Counted from the stretch's first letter, positions 7,709 to 16,308 are shown. The stretch: 46,805 bases of DNA from Betaproteobacteria bacterium RIFCSPLOWO2_12_FULL_64_23 (GCA_001770575.1 MERK01000083.1:1-46805), one strand, 5' to 3'. Notes: generated from the letters alone by a model not told the origin. A program made the numbers and translations.

Positions 7709-9040
7709 ATGAGCACACCTATCCAAATGACCCCGCCGCAAGCCTCGAAAAAGCCGGTTCCGGTCGCGCAGAAAGAGGACGCGATGCTGTTGCAGAAGGC
7801 AATGATCAACCGCAACTATCTCGAGCTCGCCACCGCGCACCAGCGCGGCAAGAAAGTCGCGGCCACCTTCGTTCCAGGCAACCTGAACGAGCTGGTGATG
7901 TGCTTCGATCTTGCGCGCAGCCTGCCGGAGACCAACGCGCTGCAAAACGGCATGCGCAAGAAATCCGGCAAGATGATCATGGATGCCGAGCGCGACGGCC
8001 ATTCCGAAGACGTCTGCACCTACGTCAAGGCCGACCTGGGCATGATGCTGGGCGGCGAGGTCGGCCCCACCGGCGACCCCCTGCCGCGTCCCGACCTGCT
8101 GCTCCTTTCCTACACCGGCTGCTTCACTTTCATGAAGTGGTTCGAGCTGATCCGGCAGAAATACAACTGCGAAACCACCATGCTGCACGTGCCCTACCAG
8201 GGCGACGGCAAGATCTCGCAGAACATGCGCGACTACGTGGTCAAGCAAATCAAGGAAAACGTGATCCCGTCGCTGGAGCGCGTCTCCGGCGTCAAATTCG
8301 ACATCGACCGCCTGCGCCAGTACATGAAGGAATCGGCCAAGGCCGAGGAGGACCTGGTGCAGGTGCTGCAGTCGGCGAAGAAACGCCCCTCCCCCATCGA
8401 CGGCTACTTCGGCGCGGTGTATTACATCGGCCCGATTTTCACCGCCTTCCGCGGCACCACCGAGGCGACCGAGTACTACCGGGTGCTGCGGCAGGAGATC
8501 GAGCAGCGCGTGCGCGAGGGCAAGGGGCCGATCACCCCCGAGGGGGAGATGGCGGAGGAGAAATACCGCCTGGTGGTGGAAGGCCCGCCCAACTGGACCA
8601 GCTTCCGCGAATTCTGGAAAATGTTCTATGACGAGGGCGCGGTGGTGGTCACCTCCACTTACGCCAAGGTCGGCGGCGTATACGACTTCGGTTTCCGTCA
8701 CGATCCGGAGCACCCGATCGAGTCGCTGGCGGAGTACTGCCTCGGCTGCTACACCAACCTCAACCTGCCGCAGCGCATCGACATGATCTGCAAGTACATC
8801 GACGAATACCAGGCCGACGGCCTGCTGATCAATTCGATCAAGAGCTGCAACAGCTTCTCCGCCGGCCAGCTGCTGATTCTGCGCGAGGTGGAGAAGCGCA
8901 CCGGCAAGCCGGCCGCGTTCATCGAGTCCGACCTGGTGGATCCGCGCTATTTCTCCGCGGCCAACATCAAGAACCGGCTGGAGAGCTATTTCCAGATGAT
9001 CAAGCAGAAGCGCACCGCCGCCGCCGGCGCAGTGCATTAG
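7709..9040 (+). CDS. bcrB: Benzoyl-CoA reductase subunit B
   Basis: A 443-residue HgdB-family subunit, close to Thauera BcrB (about 438). It pairs with BcrC. Visible family landmarks include FVPGNLNELVMCFDLARSLPE, SYTGCFTFMKWFE, EYCLGCYTNLNLPQRIDM and the late Cys-rich INSIKSCNSFSAGQLL. The last two contain cysteines expected to bind a [4Fe-4S] cluster. The ATG at 7709 follows AAGGAGG; the longer open frame upstream has no homology. Confidence 0.94.
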   Translation: MSTPIQMTPPQASKKPVPVAQKEDAMLLQKAMINRNYLELATAHQRGKKVAATFVPGNLNELVMCFDLARSLPETNALQNGMRKKSGKMIMDAERDGHSEDVCTYVKADLGMMLGGEVGPTGDPLPRPDLLLLSYTGCFTFMKWFELIRQKYNCETTMLHVPYQGDGKISQNMRDYVVKQIKENVIPSLERVSGVKFDIDRLRQYMKESAKAEEDLVQVLQSAKKRPSPIDGYFGAVYYIGPIFTAFRGTTEATEYYRVLRQEIEQRVREGKGPITPEGEMAEEKYRLVVEGPPNWTSFREFWKMFYDEGAVVVTSTYAKVGGVYDFGFRHDPEHPIESLAEYCLGCYTNLNLPQRIDMICKYIDEYQADGLLINSIKSCNSFSAGQLLILREVEKRTGKPAAFIESDLVDPRYFSAANIKNRLESYFQMIKQKRTAAAGAVH

Positions 9041-9064
9041 AGACCGGGACTCAGGGAAACCACT

Positions 9065-10405
9065 ATGCGCTGCTTCATCGGTATCGACCTCGGCTCGACC
9101 ACCACCAAGGCGGTGGTGATCGACGAAGACCGCAACATCCTCGGACGCGGCATCACCAACTCGCGCTCGAACTACGACACCGCGGCCGCGATCGCCAAGC
9201 AGGAGGCGCTGGTCAACACGCGCTTTCACCTGTTCCGCAATGCGCTGTCAAAATCCCACGCGCTCAACGGCAGGCTCGAGGATTTTCTCGGCCACCTGGA
9301 GCGCGACTTCCGCCTGGAGCAGTTCCTGGAACAGCTTGCCGACCTGGAGGCCACCTGCCGCCGCAACGCCGAAGGCACGCGCTTCGGCGAGCACGCGGCA
9401 GCGGTCGCGATGGCGCTGACCGAGGTGTTCAAGCGCCTGCAGGCGGAGGCGCCGGCGCTGTTCGCGCCGGGGGCGAAGCGCAAGTCGGATTTTTTCCGCG
9501 ACATCGCCGGCAGCCGCTACCTCGCCATCGGCGAGACGGTTTCCAAGGAAATGGGCCTGCGCTACGACATGGTGCTCAACGTGTTCGACCGCTCGATCAT
9601 CGAAGTCGAGAACCGCGTCTACGCCGACGCCATGACCACCAACCTGATGCGCGCGCTGGAGCGCACCTTCCGCGGCATGCCCGAAACCGCCGGCCGCGCG
9701 GACGCCATCCGCGCCCCGATCCAGGGCGTGCTCGACACCGAACTCGAGGAGAGCTACGTCATCGGCACCGGCTACGGCCGCGCGCGCCTGCCCTTCTCCA
9801 AGGAGCACATCCGCTCCGAAATCCTGTGCCACGGCCTGGGCGCGCATGTGATGTACCCGGGCACGGCCACCGTGCTCGACATCGGCGGCCAGGACACCAA
9901 GGCGATCCAGGTGGACAAGCACGGCATCGTCGAGAGTTTCCAGATGAACGACCGCTGCGCCGCCGGCTGCGGCCGCTACCTCGGTTACATCGCCGACGAG
10001 ATGAACATGGGCCTGCACGAGCTCGGGCCGCTGGCGATGAAGGCGACCAAAAACGTGCGCATCAATTCCACCTGCACCGTGTTCGCCGGCGCCGAGCTGC
10101 GCGACCGCCTGTCGCTGGGCGAAAAGCGCGAAGACATCATGCTCGGCCTGCACCGCGCCATCATTCTGCGCGCGATGTCGATCCTGGCGCGCTCGGGCGG
10201 CGTGCGCAACGAGTTCACTTTCACCGGGGGCGTGGCCAAGAACGAGGCCGCGGTGAAGTCGCTGACGGAGCTGGTGCACGAGAACTACGGCGAAATCAGG
10301 CTCAATATCGATCCCGATTCGATCTACACCGGGGCGCTCGGCGGCGCGACGTTCGCCTGGCGCGCGGTGGTCGAGGAAGGAAAGACGGTTGAAGCAAGAA
10401 CATGA
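9065..10405 (+). CDS. bcrA: Benzoyl-CoA reductase subunit A (ATP-binding activase)
   Basis: A 446-residue ASKHA-fold ATPase. BcrA and BcrD hold a bridging [4Fe-4S] cluster and couple ATP hydrolysis to low-potential electron transfer into BcrBC. Residues 5-15 ([11 protein letters not shown]) form the first phosphate loop, [11 protein letters not shown] the second. [11 protein letters not shown] and [12 protein letters not shown] carry the expected cluster cysteines, and GGVAKN is the adenosine motif. An insert-like segment, [12 protein letters not shown] (about residues 137-148), resembles the APGA units in KorA; whether it is an insertion needs an alignment. Confidence 0.94.
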   Translation: MRCFIGIDLGSTTTKAVVIDEDRNILGRGITNSRSNYDTAAAIAKQEALVNTRFHLFRNALSKSHALNGRLEDFLGHLERDFRLEQFLEQLADLEATCRRNAEGTRFGEHAAAVAMALTEVFKRLQAEAPALFAPGAKRKSDFFRDIAGSRYLAIGETVSKEMGLRYDMVLNVFDRSIIEVENRVYADAMTTNLMRALERTFRGMPETAGRADAIRAPIQGVLDTELEESYVIGTGYGRARLPFSKEHIRSEILCHGLGAHVMYPGTATVLDIGGQDTKAIQVDKHGIVESFQMNDRCAAGCGRYLGYIADEMNMGLHELGPLAMKATKNVRINSTCTVFAGAELRDRLSLGEKREDIMLGLHRAIILRAMSILARSGGVRNEFTFTGGVAKNEAAVKSLTELVHENYGEIRLNIDPDSIYTGALGGATFAWRAVVEEGKTVEART

Positions 10406-10430
10406 ATAGCAGCACAACCGAGACGGTAAA

Positions 10431-11273
10431 ATGACAATCAGCGTGGGCATCGACATCGGCTCCGGCGTCGTCAAGACGGCGCTGTTCAAAACGCAAGGCG
10501 GCGAGAGCGAATGGCTCGCGCGGCGCGTCGAGCGCATCCGCAAGCGCGACAATATGCAGCTGGCGAAAGCGGGTTACGACGAAGTGCTCGAGGAAGCGGG
10601 GCTCAAGCCCGCCGACGTCGATTACGTCGCCACCACCGGTGAAGGCGAGAACGTCAAGTTCGCCACCGGGCATTTCTACTCCATGACCACGCACGCCCGC
10701 GGCGCCATTTTTCTCAACCCGGACGCGCGCGGCGTGGTGGACATCGGCGCGCTCAACGGCCGCGCCATCTACGTCGACGCGCGCGGCAAGGTGCTGGCCT
10801 ACAAAATGACCAGCCAGTGCGCCTCGGGATCGGGCCAGTTCCTGGAAAACATCGCGCGCTACCTCGGCGTCGCGGTCGAGGAAATCGGGCCGCTGTCGCG
10901 CTCGGCGCAGACGCCGGAGAAGATCAGCTCGATCTGCGCCGTGCTGGCGGAGACCGATGTCATCAACATGGTCTCGCGCGGCATCCCCACGCCCGACATC
11001 CTCAAAGGCATCCATCTCTCCATGGCCTCGCGCCTGGTGAAGCTGCTGAAGGTGACCGGCATCATGAAGGACACGGTGCTGCTCACCGGCGGCCTCGCGC
11101 TCGACGTGGGCCTGCTGCTGGCGGTGCAGGAAGAGCTGGTCAATGAGAAAATTACCGGACTGACCGTGGTCAACCACCCCGACTCGATTTGCGCCGGAGC
11201 GATCGGCGCGGCCTTGTGGGGCGCGTTCAGGCATGGCAAGCTGCGCGAACTGCAGCAGCGTGCCGCAGCCTGA
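10431..11273 (+). CDS. bcrD: Benzoyl-CoA reductase subunit D (ATP-binding activase)
   Basis: A 280-residue ASKHA protein and partner of BcrA, with the length of Thauera BcrD (about 282). Visible are GIDIGSGVVKTALF (first phosphate loop), VDIGALNGRAIYVD (second), CASGSGQFLENIARYLG and SSICAVLAETDV (cluster cysteines), and LTGGLALDVGL (adenosine motif). It starts 25 bases after bcrA. With BcrA it should form the electron-activating half of the reductase. Confidence 0.94.
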   Translation: MTISVGIDIGSGVVKTALFKTQGGESEWLARRVERIRKRDNMQLAKAGYDEVLEEAGLKPADVDYVATTGEGENVKFATGHFYSMTTHARGAIFLNPDARGVVDIGALNGRAIYVDARGKVLAYKMTSQCASGSGQFLENIARYLGVAVEEIGPLSRSAQTPEKISSICAVLAETDVINMVSRGIPTPDILKGIHLSMASRLVKLLKVTGIMKDTVLLTGGLALDVGLLLAVQEELVNEKITGLTVVNHPDSICAGAIGAALWGAFRHGKLRELQQRAAA

Positions 11274-11304
11274 CTCTGTGAACGATTATTGAAAGGAAAC
11301 CATC

Positions 11305-11547
11305 ATGGCGCTGCTCATCAACGAAGACTGCACCGACTGCGACGCATGCGTCGAATCCTGCCCGAACAAAGCGATTACGGCGGCGACTCCTTATGTCATC
11401 GATGCAGCGCTGTGCACCGAGTGCGTAGGCGCCCATGACGAGCCGCAATGCATGCTGGTGTGCCCCGCCGACTGCATCGTCCCGCACCCGGACTTCCGCG
11501 AGAGCAAGGAGGAATTGCTGGCGAAGTACCATAGCCTGCACGGCTGA
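11305..11547 (+). CDS. fdx: 2[4Fe-4S] ferredoxin, electron donor to benzoyl-CoA reductase
   Basis: An 80-residue ferredoxin. The first cluster motif is CTDCDACVESCP. The second is CTECVGAHDEPQCMLVCP, with the eight-residue insertion between Cys pairs and the C-terminal extension typical of the Allochromatium-type ferredoxins that serve benzoyl-CoA reductase. It closes the bcr operon, with AAAGGAA before the start. It should take electrons from KorAB and give them to BcrAD. Confidence 0.93.
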   Translation: MALLINEDCTDCDACVESCPNKAITAATPYVIDAALCTECVGAHDEPQCMLVCPADCIVPHPDFRESKEELLAKYHSLHG

Positions 11548-11579
11548 TCTCCCCCGGCCGGGTCTGCCCCCGGGGCGGA

Positions 11580-11687
11580 CGCTTCACCCGGGCCAGCGTG
11601 CCGTTTTCCCTGGCCGGTTACATCCGCGAGATTCGAGAGCAGCATCCAAACGCTTCACCCGGGCCAGCGTGCCGTTTTCCCTGGCCG
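11580..11687 (+). repeat. Two identical 37-base direct repeats, each with a hairpin
   Basis: Positions 11580-11616 and 11651-11687 are identical, with a 71-base period. Each copy holds GGCCAG and CTGGCC separated by 13 bases, able to form a hairpin with TTTT in the loop. They follow the last bcr-operon gene, so they may act as a terminator or mRNA 3' end. There is no T-tract after the stems, so that role is unproven. The 11548-11716 gap holds no gene. Confidence 0.75.
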
Positions 11688-11716
11688 CCGCCGGTCCCCG
11701 GTACACTGGCTGAACC

Positions 11717-12334
11717 ATGTATTACGGAGAACGCCTCAACAGCATCACCCACCTCGCCGGCACGCTGCTCGCCGCCGTCGGCGCGCCGGCGCTGATCGTC
11801 CTCGCCGCGCGCAGCGGCGATGCCTGGAAAATCGTCGGCTGCGCCACCTACGGCGTGGCGCTGTTCCTGCTCTACGGGGCTTCGACCCTTTACCACAGCG
11901 TGCGCGGACGGGCCAAAACGATCCTGCGCAAGCTCGATCACTGCTCGATCTATCTCCTCATCGCCGGCACCTACACGCCGTTCGCGCTGGTGACCTTGCG
12001 CGGACCCTGGGGCTGGACCCTGTTCGCTCTGGCCTGGGGGCTGGCGGCGCTCGGTATCGCGCAGGAATTCGTGTTCGGCAGGGGCGCGCGCCGCCTGTCG
12101 ATCCTGATCTACGTCGTCATGGGATGGATGGGCGCAGCCGCGCTGCGTCCGCTGGCCGCGGGGTTGGGCGCGCCCGGGCTGGCTTGGCTGCTCGCCGGCG
12201 GCCTGCTCTACAGCGGCGGCATCGCATTTTATCTGCTCGACGAGCGCGTGCGTCACTTTCACGGCGTGTGGCATCTGTTCGTGCTCGGGGGCAGCGCGGC
12301 GCATTTCATTGCGATCGCTTTCTATGTCGCCTGA
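11717..12334 (+). CDS. trhA: TrhA/hemolysin-III family (PAQR-like) membrane protein
   Basis: A 205-residue polytopic protein with about seven membrane segments. Family residues are visible: STLYHS, KLDHCSIYLLIAGTYTPF, and a C-terminal HFHGVWHLFVLGGSAAHF whose histidines and the earlier His/Asp match the metal site of this superfamily. Its physiological role is membrane-lipid related at best in other bacteria. No link to the flanking pathways is evident. It ends at a cruciform-like structure shared with the convergent GNAT gene. Confidence 0.85.
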   Translation: MYYGERLNSITHLAGTLLAAVGAPALIVLAARSGDAWKIVGCATYGVALFLLYGASTLYHSVRGRAKTILRKLDHCSIYLLIAGTYTPFALVTLRGPWGWTLFALAWGLAALGIAQEFVFGRGARRLSILIYVVMGWMGAAALRPLAAGLGAPGLAWLLAGGLLYSGGIAFYLLDERVRHFHGVWHLFVLGGSAAHFIAIAFYVA

Positions 12335-12340
12335 GCTTGA

Positions 12341-12405
12341 ATTCGCGAGTCCCAGAAGGGGATTTTCCCCTCTAGGGGGATCGAGACCTCCGGGGACTCG
12401 CGAAT
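12341..12405. terminator. Large inverted repeat between convergent genes
   Basis: ATTCGCGAGTCCC (12341-12353) pairs perfectly with GGGACTCGCGAAT (12393-12405). Inside the 39-base spacer is a second hairpin, AGGGGA-TTT-TCCCCT (12357-12371). It sits between the stops of trhA (+) and the GNAT gene (-), the expected place for a bidirectional terminator. It has no U-run, so function is inferred. Confidence 0.6.
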
Positions 12406-12424
12406 GCCCCACGCCCCCCGGGAA

Positions 12425-13453
12425 TCAGGCCAGCCGTTTAATGAACTCCAGCCGCTGGCTCGAGCCGAAGCCGGCGCGATAAAAGAATTCGAGCAGGGCG
12501 AAGTTATCGCGCGCGACGACGGTCGCGAGCCGTTCGACGCGCAGCGCCTCGAGGTTGACGAACAACTGCGACAGCAGCGCTGTGCCGATGCCCGCGCCGG
12601 TGAAGCCAGGATCGACGCCTATGGTGTCGATCACCGCCACCGGCTCGGTGCGGCCGAAATCGCCGAAGTCGACGCCGGCCATGATGTAGCCGGTGGCGGA
12701 TCCGTCCTGACGCGCCACCAGCGAAACGCGGACTGCCGAATCCTGCAGCGCCTCGTCCACCACGCGGCCGATGTAGGCGCTGCGGTCGCGGCCCATGATG
12801 CGCCGGTCGATGCGCACGATCTGCTCTAGGTCCGCGCGCTCGAGCGAGCGCACGTCGGCACGGTCGCGCGCCAGCGCCTCGAAATCGTTGGCCTGAGCTA
12901 TGCTGTGGTCGATTTCCGCACTCAGGCGATGGTGCTCCGGCGCCACGACTTTTTCCTGGTCCCCGCTGCCGATGCGTCCGGCATGGATTCCGCAATCGAT
13001 CACCTGGTTGCCGCCGAGCTGGAAGCCGGCATGATCGAGGAAACTCAGCATGGCGTGGTCTTTCCATGCCGCTTGCGTGCGCACCTCGTACACGCCGTGC
13101 TTGCGCCCATCGGCCTCCAACGCGCCGAGCAACGCATCACCGTAGCCATGCCCCTGCTCCGCCGGCCGCACGCTGATCACTTCCAGCCGCAACGCCGGCT
13201 CGACGCGGCCGAATTCGCCCTCCAGCTTGCGCGCGAGCACGTAGCCCTCGAGCACGCCGTCTTCCTCGGCCGCGAACTGCGTATGCAGGCCCGGCGCGCG
13301 CAGCGCTGCCTGCAGGCGGCGCTCGAAATAGGCGCGGCGCGAGCGGCCGGTGATTTGCGCGTCAATCTCGACCACGGTGTCCAGGTCCTGCGCGGCAAGC
13401 CGCCGCAACTTCACGCCGGAAAGGGGACCCGCCTGTGCACGCTCCGCCATCAT
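12425..13453 (-). CDS. Tandem double-GNAT N-acetyltransferase
   Basis: A 342-residue protein with two GNAT halves, about residues 15-160 and 200-342. Both begin with a similar helix: LRRLAAQDLDTVVEIDAQITG and VRSLERADLEQIVRIDRRIMG. The acetyl-CoA loops are RPAEQGHGYGDAL in the first half and GFTGAGIGTALL in the second. The single-domain GNAT at 28083 shares the same N-terminal pattern and the TxxARDNxxLxFF block, so the three domains are paralogous. It follows hemerythrin by nine bases, behind promoter/operator B. The acceptor is unknown: aminobenzoates (as for R. palustris BadL) or acyl-CoA ligases (as for KatA/Pat) are candidates. GGGAG precedes two possible ATGs, 13453 and 13450. Confidence 0.85.
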   Translation of the reverse strand: MMAERAQAGPLSGVKLRRLAAQDLDTVVEIDAQITGRSRRAYFERRLQAALRAPGLHTQFAAEEDGVLEGYVLARKLEGEFGRVEPALRLEVISVRPAEQGHGYGDALLGALEADGRKHGVYEVRTQAAWKDHAMLSFLDHAGFQLGGNQVIDCGIHAGRIGSGDQEKVVAPEHHRLSAEIDHSIAQANDFEALARDRADVRSLERADLEQIVRIDRRIMGRDRSAYIGRVVDEALQDSAVRVSLVARQDGSATGYIMAGVDFGDFGRTEPVAVIDTIGVDPGFTGAGIGTALLSQLFVNLEALRVERLATVVARDNFALLEFFYRAGFGSSQRLEFIKRLA

Positions 13454-13462
13454 GTTCTCCCG

Positions 13463-13963
13463 TCAGCCTGCCGCGTAGGCGCCGAACAACTCGCGATCCG
13501 TGTCCTCGTCGAGCAGGTTCTCGAGCACGGGCAGCAGAGCGCCGTCTTCCTTCTGCGCATGCGAACCAAGGCGTTCGCTGAACTCCAGTGCGAGCGTCTT
13601 CATCGCCTGCCATTGCTGCGGCTGCAATCCGCCGGCGAACGCCCGGCGCAGCAGATCGGCGAGCGACTGCGCCACGGCGCGGATGGTGACATGCTCCTCG
13701 TTGAGCAGCGCCGCCAGATCCCCGTCCCCGGCCTCCTCCAGGCGCGGGAACAGGTCCCGCTCCTCGAATTCGAAATGGCGCGCGACCTCGACCTCGATCG
13801 CCGACAGCAGCGCACGCGCGAACGCGCGCCATTCGGGATCGTCCGCCAAGGGCGGATAGGCGCCGGCGCGGCCGGTAAACACGCGCTCGACGCGGGCGAG
13901 CAGCTGCACCGTCGCGGCGTGCTCTTCATACAGTCGTCTATTCGTCTGGCGCTGGAACTCCAT
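13463..13963 (-). CDS. Hemerythrin HHE-domain protein
   Basis: A 166-residue four-helix diiron protein. Ligand motifs are visible in order: YEEH at about residue 15, RHFEFEERDLFP, NEEHVTIR and HAQKEDGALLP. I take the ATG at 13963 (MEFQRQTNRRLYEEH); the frame upstream is non-homologous and contains the promoter. Such proteins bind or sense oxygen, and here one would sit under the same operator as the oxygen-sensitive benzoyl-CoA reductase operon. The specific role is inferred. Confidence 0.85.
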   Translation of the reverse strand: MEFQRQTNRRLYEEHAATVQLLARVERVFTGRAGAYPPLADDPEWRAFARALLSAIEVEVARHFEFEERDLFPRLEEAGDGDLAALLNEEHVTIRAVAQSLADLLRRAFAGGLQPQQWQAMKTLALEFSERLGSHAQKEDGALLPVLENLLDEDTDRELFGAYAAG

Positions 13964-13995
13964 GCCCTGCGTCGCTCCGATTTGGACTCTTTCTG

Positions 13996-14037
13996 GTATT
14001 CTAGTACCACAATACCAATTTATCCACCCTGCGTCAA
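13996..14037 (-). promoter_or_regulatory. Promoter of hemerythrin-GNAT operon with operator B
   Basis: On the minus strand TTGACG (14032-14037) is 17 bases from TATTGT (14009-14014), a good sigma70-type promoter toward hemerythrin. Operator B, GTATTCTAGTACCACAATAC on the plus strand (13996-14015), covers the -10. Similarity to the korA/had promoter region extends beyond the 20-bp core and includes an upstream TTGGACTCT versus TTGACTCT. The layout relative to the -10 is the same as at korA. Confidence 0.7.
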
Positions 14038-14160
14038 GGCAGGCCCGATACCACGCCGGCGAGCTTTGTCCAGCGCATCGGAAACCGCACAGCAATCCAG
14101 GCGCGCGAGCCGCTGCACCGCCGAGGCGGATTGTGCGGCCGTTCCCACGCTGATCTCCAT
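14020..14160 (-). pseudogene. Decayed 5' fragment of an RraA-family gene
   Basis: Reading from the ATG at 14160, a short frame gives LARLDCCAVSDALDKA, a close match to the N-terminal signature of RraA/HMG-aldolase-family proteins (LDTCAVSDALD). After that the match continues only in another frame, as KLAGVVSGLP, so a frameshift has occurred. The rest of the gene is absent. The hemerythrin -35 box lies inside this remnant. It starts just behind the paaK stop. Confidence 0.6.
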
Positions 14161-14162
14161 CG

Positions 14163-15557
14163 TCAATTGAGCTTCGGCCGCAGGTCGCGCACCCTCACCG
14201 CCTTGCCCATCGAGCGCGGAATTTCGCCCGGCTCTTTCACCACCACGTCGGCGGTGACGCCGATGATCGATTTGATGTGATGGCGCACCGATTCGCCCAC
14301 GACCGCGCGCACCTCCACCGTGGGCACGGCATTCGGGAGCAGCTCGACCTCGACCGTCAAGTGGTCGAGGCTGCCCTTTCTCTCGACCACCAACTGGTAG
14401 TGCGGCGCAACGTCGGGCAGGCCCACCAGCACGGACTCGATCTGCGACGGGTAGACGTTCACGCCGCGGATGATCAGCATGTCGTCGTTTCGACCGGTGA
14501 TGCGCTTGATGCGCACATGCGTGCGGCCGCAGACGCAGCGCTCGTTGGAGAGGCGGGTGATGTCGCGGGTGCGATAGCGGATCATCGGCAGTGCCTCCTT
14601 GGTGAGCGTGGTGATCACCAGCTCGCCCGCCGCGCCCTCCTTCAGCGCCTTGCCGCTGTCAGGATCGATCACCTCGAAAATGAAGTGATCCTCCCAACCG
14701 TGCAGGCCGGCCTGCCCCTCGACGCACTCGCAGGCGACACCCGGGCCCATGATTTCCGACAGGCCGTAAATGTCGACCGCTTTCAGCCCCAGGCGCGCCT
14801 CTACCTCGCGCCGCATGCCCTCGCTCCAGGGCTCGGCGCCGAATATGCCGATCTCGAGCCTGGATTTGCGCAAATCCACGCCCTCCTTCTCCGCCACCTC
14901 GGCGATCGCGAGCGCATAGGACGGCGTCGCGCACAGCACGCGCGCGCCGAAGTCGTTGATCAGCACGATCTGGCGCTCGGTGCTGCCGCCGGACATCGGC
15001 ACCACCGTTGCCCCCAGCCGCTCCGCGCCGTAGTGGGCGCCGAGGCCGCCGGTAAACAGGCCGTAGCCGTAGGCGTTGTGGATGACATCGCCCGGCCGTG
15101 CACCGGCACAGGCCATGGAGCGCGCCATCAAATCAGCCCAGGTGGCGATGTCCTTCGCCGTATAACCGACCACGGTCGGCTTGCCGGTGGTCCCCGAGGA
15201 CGCGTGCAGCCTCACCACCTCGGTACGCGGACGCGCGAACAGGCCGAACGGGTAGTGGTCGCGCAAATCGGTTTTCAGCGTGAACGATAAGTTGGCGAGG
15301 TCTTCCAGGCGCTTCAGGTCGCCGGGTTCGAAACCCAGCGCTTTCATGCGCCGGCGCTGGAACGGCACGTTGTCATAGGCGTTCTTGAGGCTCGCCTTCA
15401 GCCGCCGCAACTGCAACCGCGCAAGTTCCGCGCGCGGCATGGTTTCCGCTGCCGCGTCGAACTTGTACGCGCGGGCCGCGCGTTCGGGCGCGGGCTTGCG
15501 CGCCACGCCCGCCTTTTTCGCCGCCGCGCCGCTTCTGCCCTTGGTCTGAATGCCCAT
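14163..15557 (-). CDS. paaK: Phenylacetate-CoA ligase (AMP-forming)
   Basis: A 464-residue PaaK-family ligase converting phenylacetate, CoA and ATP to phenylacetyl-CoA. Visible are the P-loop HASSGTTGKPTVVGY, YGLSEIMGPGVACEC, YRTRDITRL, the CVCGRTHVRI block, RGVNVYPSQIE, and the C-terminal SMGKAVRVRDLR with the catalytic Lys. The first 32 residues are a Lys/Ala/Arg-rich extension absent from ordinary PaaK. AAGGAGGG nine bases before the ATG supports this start. With padBCD upstream in the same orientation, the anaerobic phenylacetate pathway is the likely setting (called padJ in some species). Confidence 0.9.
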   Translation of the reverse strand: MGIQTKGRSGAAAKKAGVARKPAPERAARAYKFDAAAETMPRAELARLQLRRLKASLKNAYDNVPFQRRRMKALGFEPGDLKRLEDLANLSFTLKTDLRDHYPFGLFARPRTEVVRLHASSGTTGKPTVVGYTAKDIATWADLMARSMACAGARPGDVIHNAYGYGLFTGGLGAHYGAERLGATVVPMSGGSTERQIVLINDFGARVLCATPSYALAIAEVAEKEGVDLRKSRLEIGIFGAEPWSEGMRREVEARLGLKAVDIYGLSEIMGPGVACECVEGQAGLHGWEDHFIFEVIDPDSGKALKEGAAGELVITTLTKEALPMIRYRTRDITRLSNERCVCGRTHVRIKRITGRNDDMLIIRGVNVYPSQIESVLVGLPDVAPHYQLVVERKGSLDHLTVEVELLPNAVPTVEVRAVVGESVRHHIKSIIGVTADVVVKEPGEIPRSMGKAVRVRDLRPKLN

Positions 15558-15630
15558 GCTCTACCCTCCTTGCCTGAATTGTATTCCAGCCACGGCAACC
15601 GTGGCGCCGCGTGAACGCGGGTGTCATTTG

Positions 15631-15833
15631 GCGCGGACGAAAACCCGTCCGCGCGGATCGCCGATCCCGTACGGATGAAAAGCACATCCGCACGCGATCG
15701 GCGATCTTGTATAAAACCCCCACCCCCTGTTTGGTGTTGCCATAACCGTGTTTTACGTACGGATGCGCTTTTCATCCGTACATAAAACACGGTTGGCGCG
15801 CGCAGCGCGCAAGGGTTTTCGTCGCATGCGACG
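15631..15833 (-). repeat. Hairpin-array repeat, copy 2 (paaK-thioesterase spacer)
   Basis: H1 pairs GCGCGGACG (15631-15639) with CGTCCGCGC (15646-15654). H2 has 22-base arms 15656-15677 and 15685-15706 with two mismatches. H3 has 21-base arms 15745-15765 and 15773-15793 with one mismatch. A GCGCGC-GCA-GCGCGC hairpin (15796-15810) and the perfect palindrome CGTCGCATGCGACG (15820-15833) follow. The AAAAGCA loop of H2 is the same as in copy 3. A 17-base sequence at 15838-15854 is repeated at 39082-39098 and here includes the thioesterase stop codon. The rest of 15558-15840 holds only the paaK ribosome site AAGGAGGG. Confidence 0.85.
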
Positions 15834-15840
15834 GGATCAT

Positions 15841-16257
15841 TTAAGACGCCGTATTCGCCTGTGCCTTGGCGAGTTTTGCTTTTAGCCTTTGTGCCGTTTT
15901 TTCGATCCCGACGATGAAACGGTTGTGCTTGCCGCGCGCAACTTCTTCCACCGCATCGCGCGCGGAAAAATCAAAGCACACGGCACCGCCATCGACCGCG
16001 CTCAGGGTGACGCTGATGTCCACCCACATGCCCATCAGGGTGGCGCCGACATGATCGAGCTCCACCCGGGTGCCGACGGAGTCCTTGCCCGGCTCGATGT
16101 GTTCGAGCAACAGATCGCGGCAGGCCATCTCGATGTCGTACAGCAGGTTGGGCGTCGAATAGACCCGGCAATCGTCGCCCATGAAGCTGATGGTGCGATC
16201 GCGGTCGATGTCAACGCGCCGGGTGGCGCTAAGGCCGGCTTTAAGCGGCTCGCTCAT
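15841..16257 (-). CDS. FlK-type hotdog acyl-CoA thioesterase
   Basis: A 138-residue hotdog protein resembling fluoroacetyl-CoA thioesterase FlK. T35, E43 and H69 have the same mutual spacing (8 and 26) as the FlK catalytic residues T42, E50 and H76, within YSTPNLLYDIEMAC and VELDHVGATLMG. It probably hydrolyses an acyl- or arylacetyl-CoA. It lies between the ADP-forming synthetase-like gene and paaK, so a role in releasing CoA from a stalled phenylacetate intermediate is plausible. Its last residues are encoded within sequence shared with a hairpin-array boundary. The true substrate is unknown. Confidence 0.75.
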   Translation of the reverse strand: MSEPLKAGLSATRRVDIDRDRTISFMGDDCRVYSTPNLLYDIEMACRDLLLEHIEPGKDSVGTRVELDHVGATLMGMWVDISVTLSAVDGGAVCFDFSARDAVEEVARGKHNRFIVGIEKTAQRLKAKLAKAQANTAS

Positions 16258-16308
16258 GGTTGGTCCTCTGGTGTTGTGTTGGAACTATGGCATCAAGACG
16301 CAATCAAA

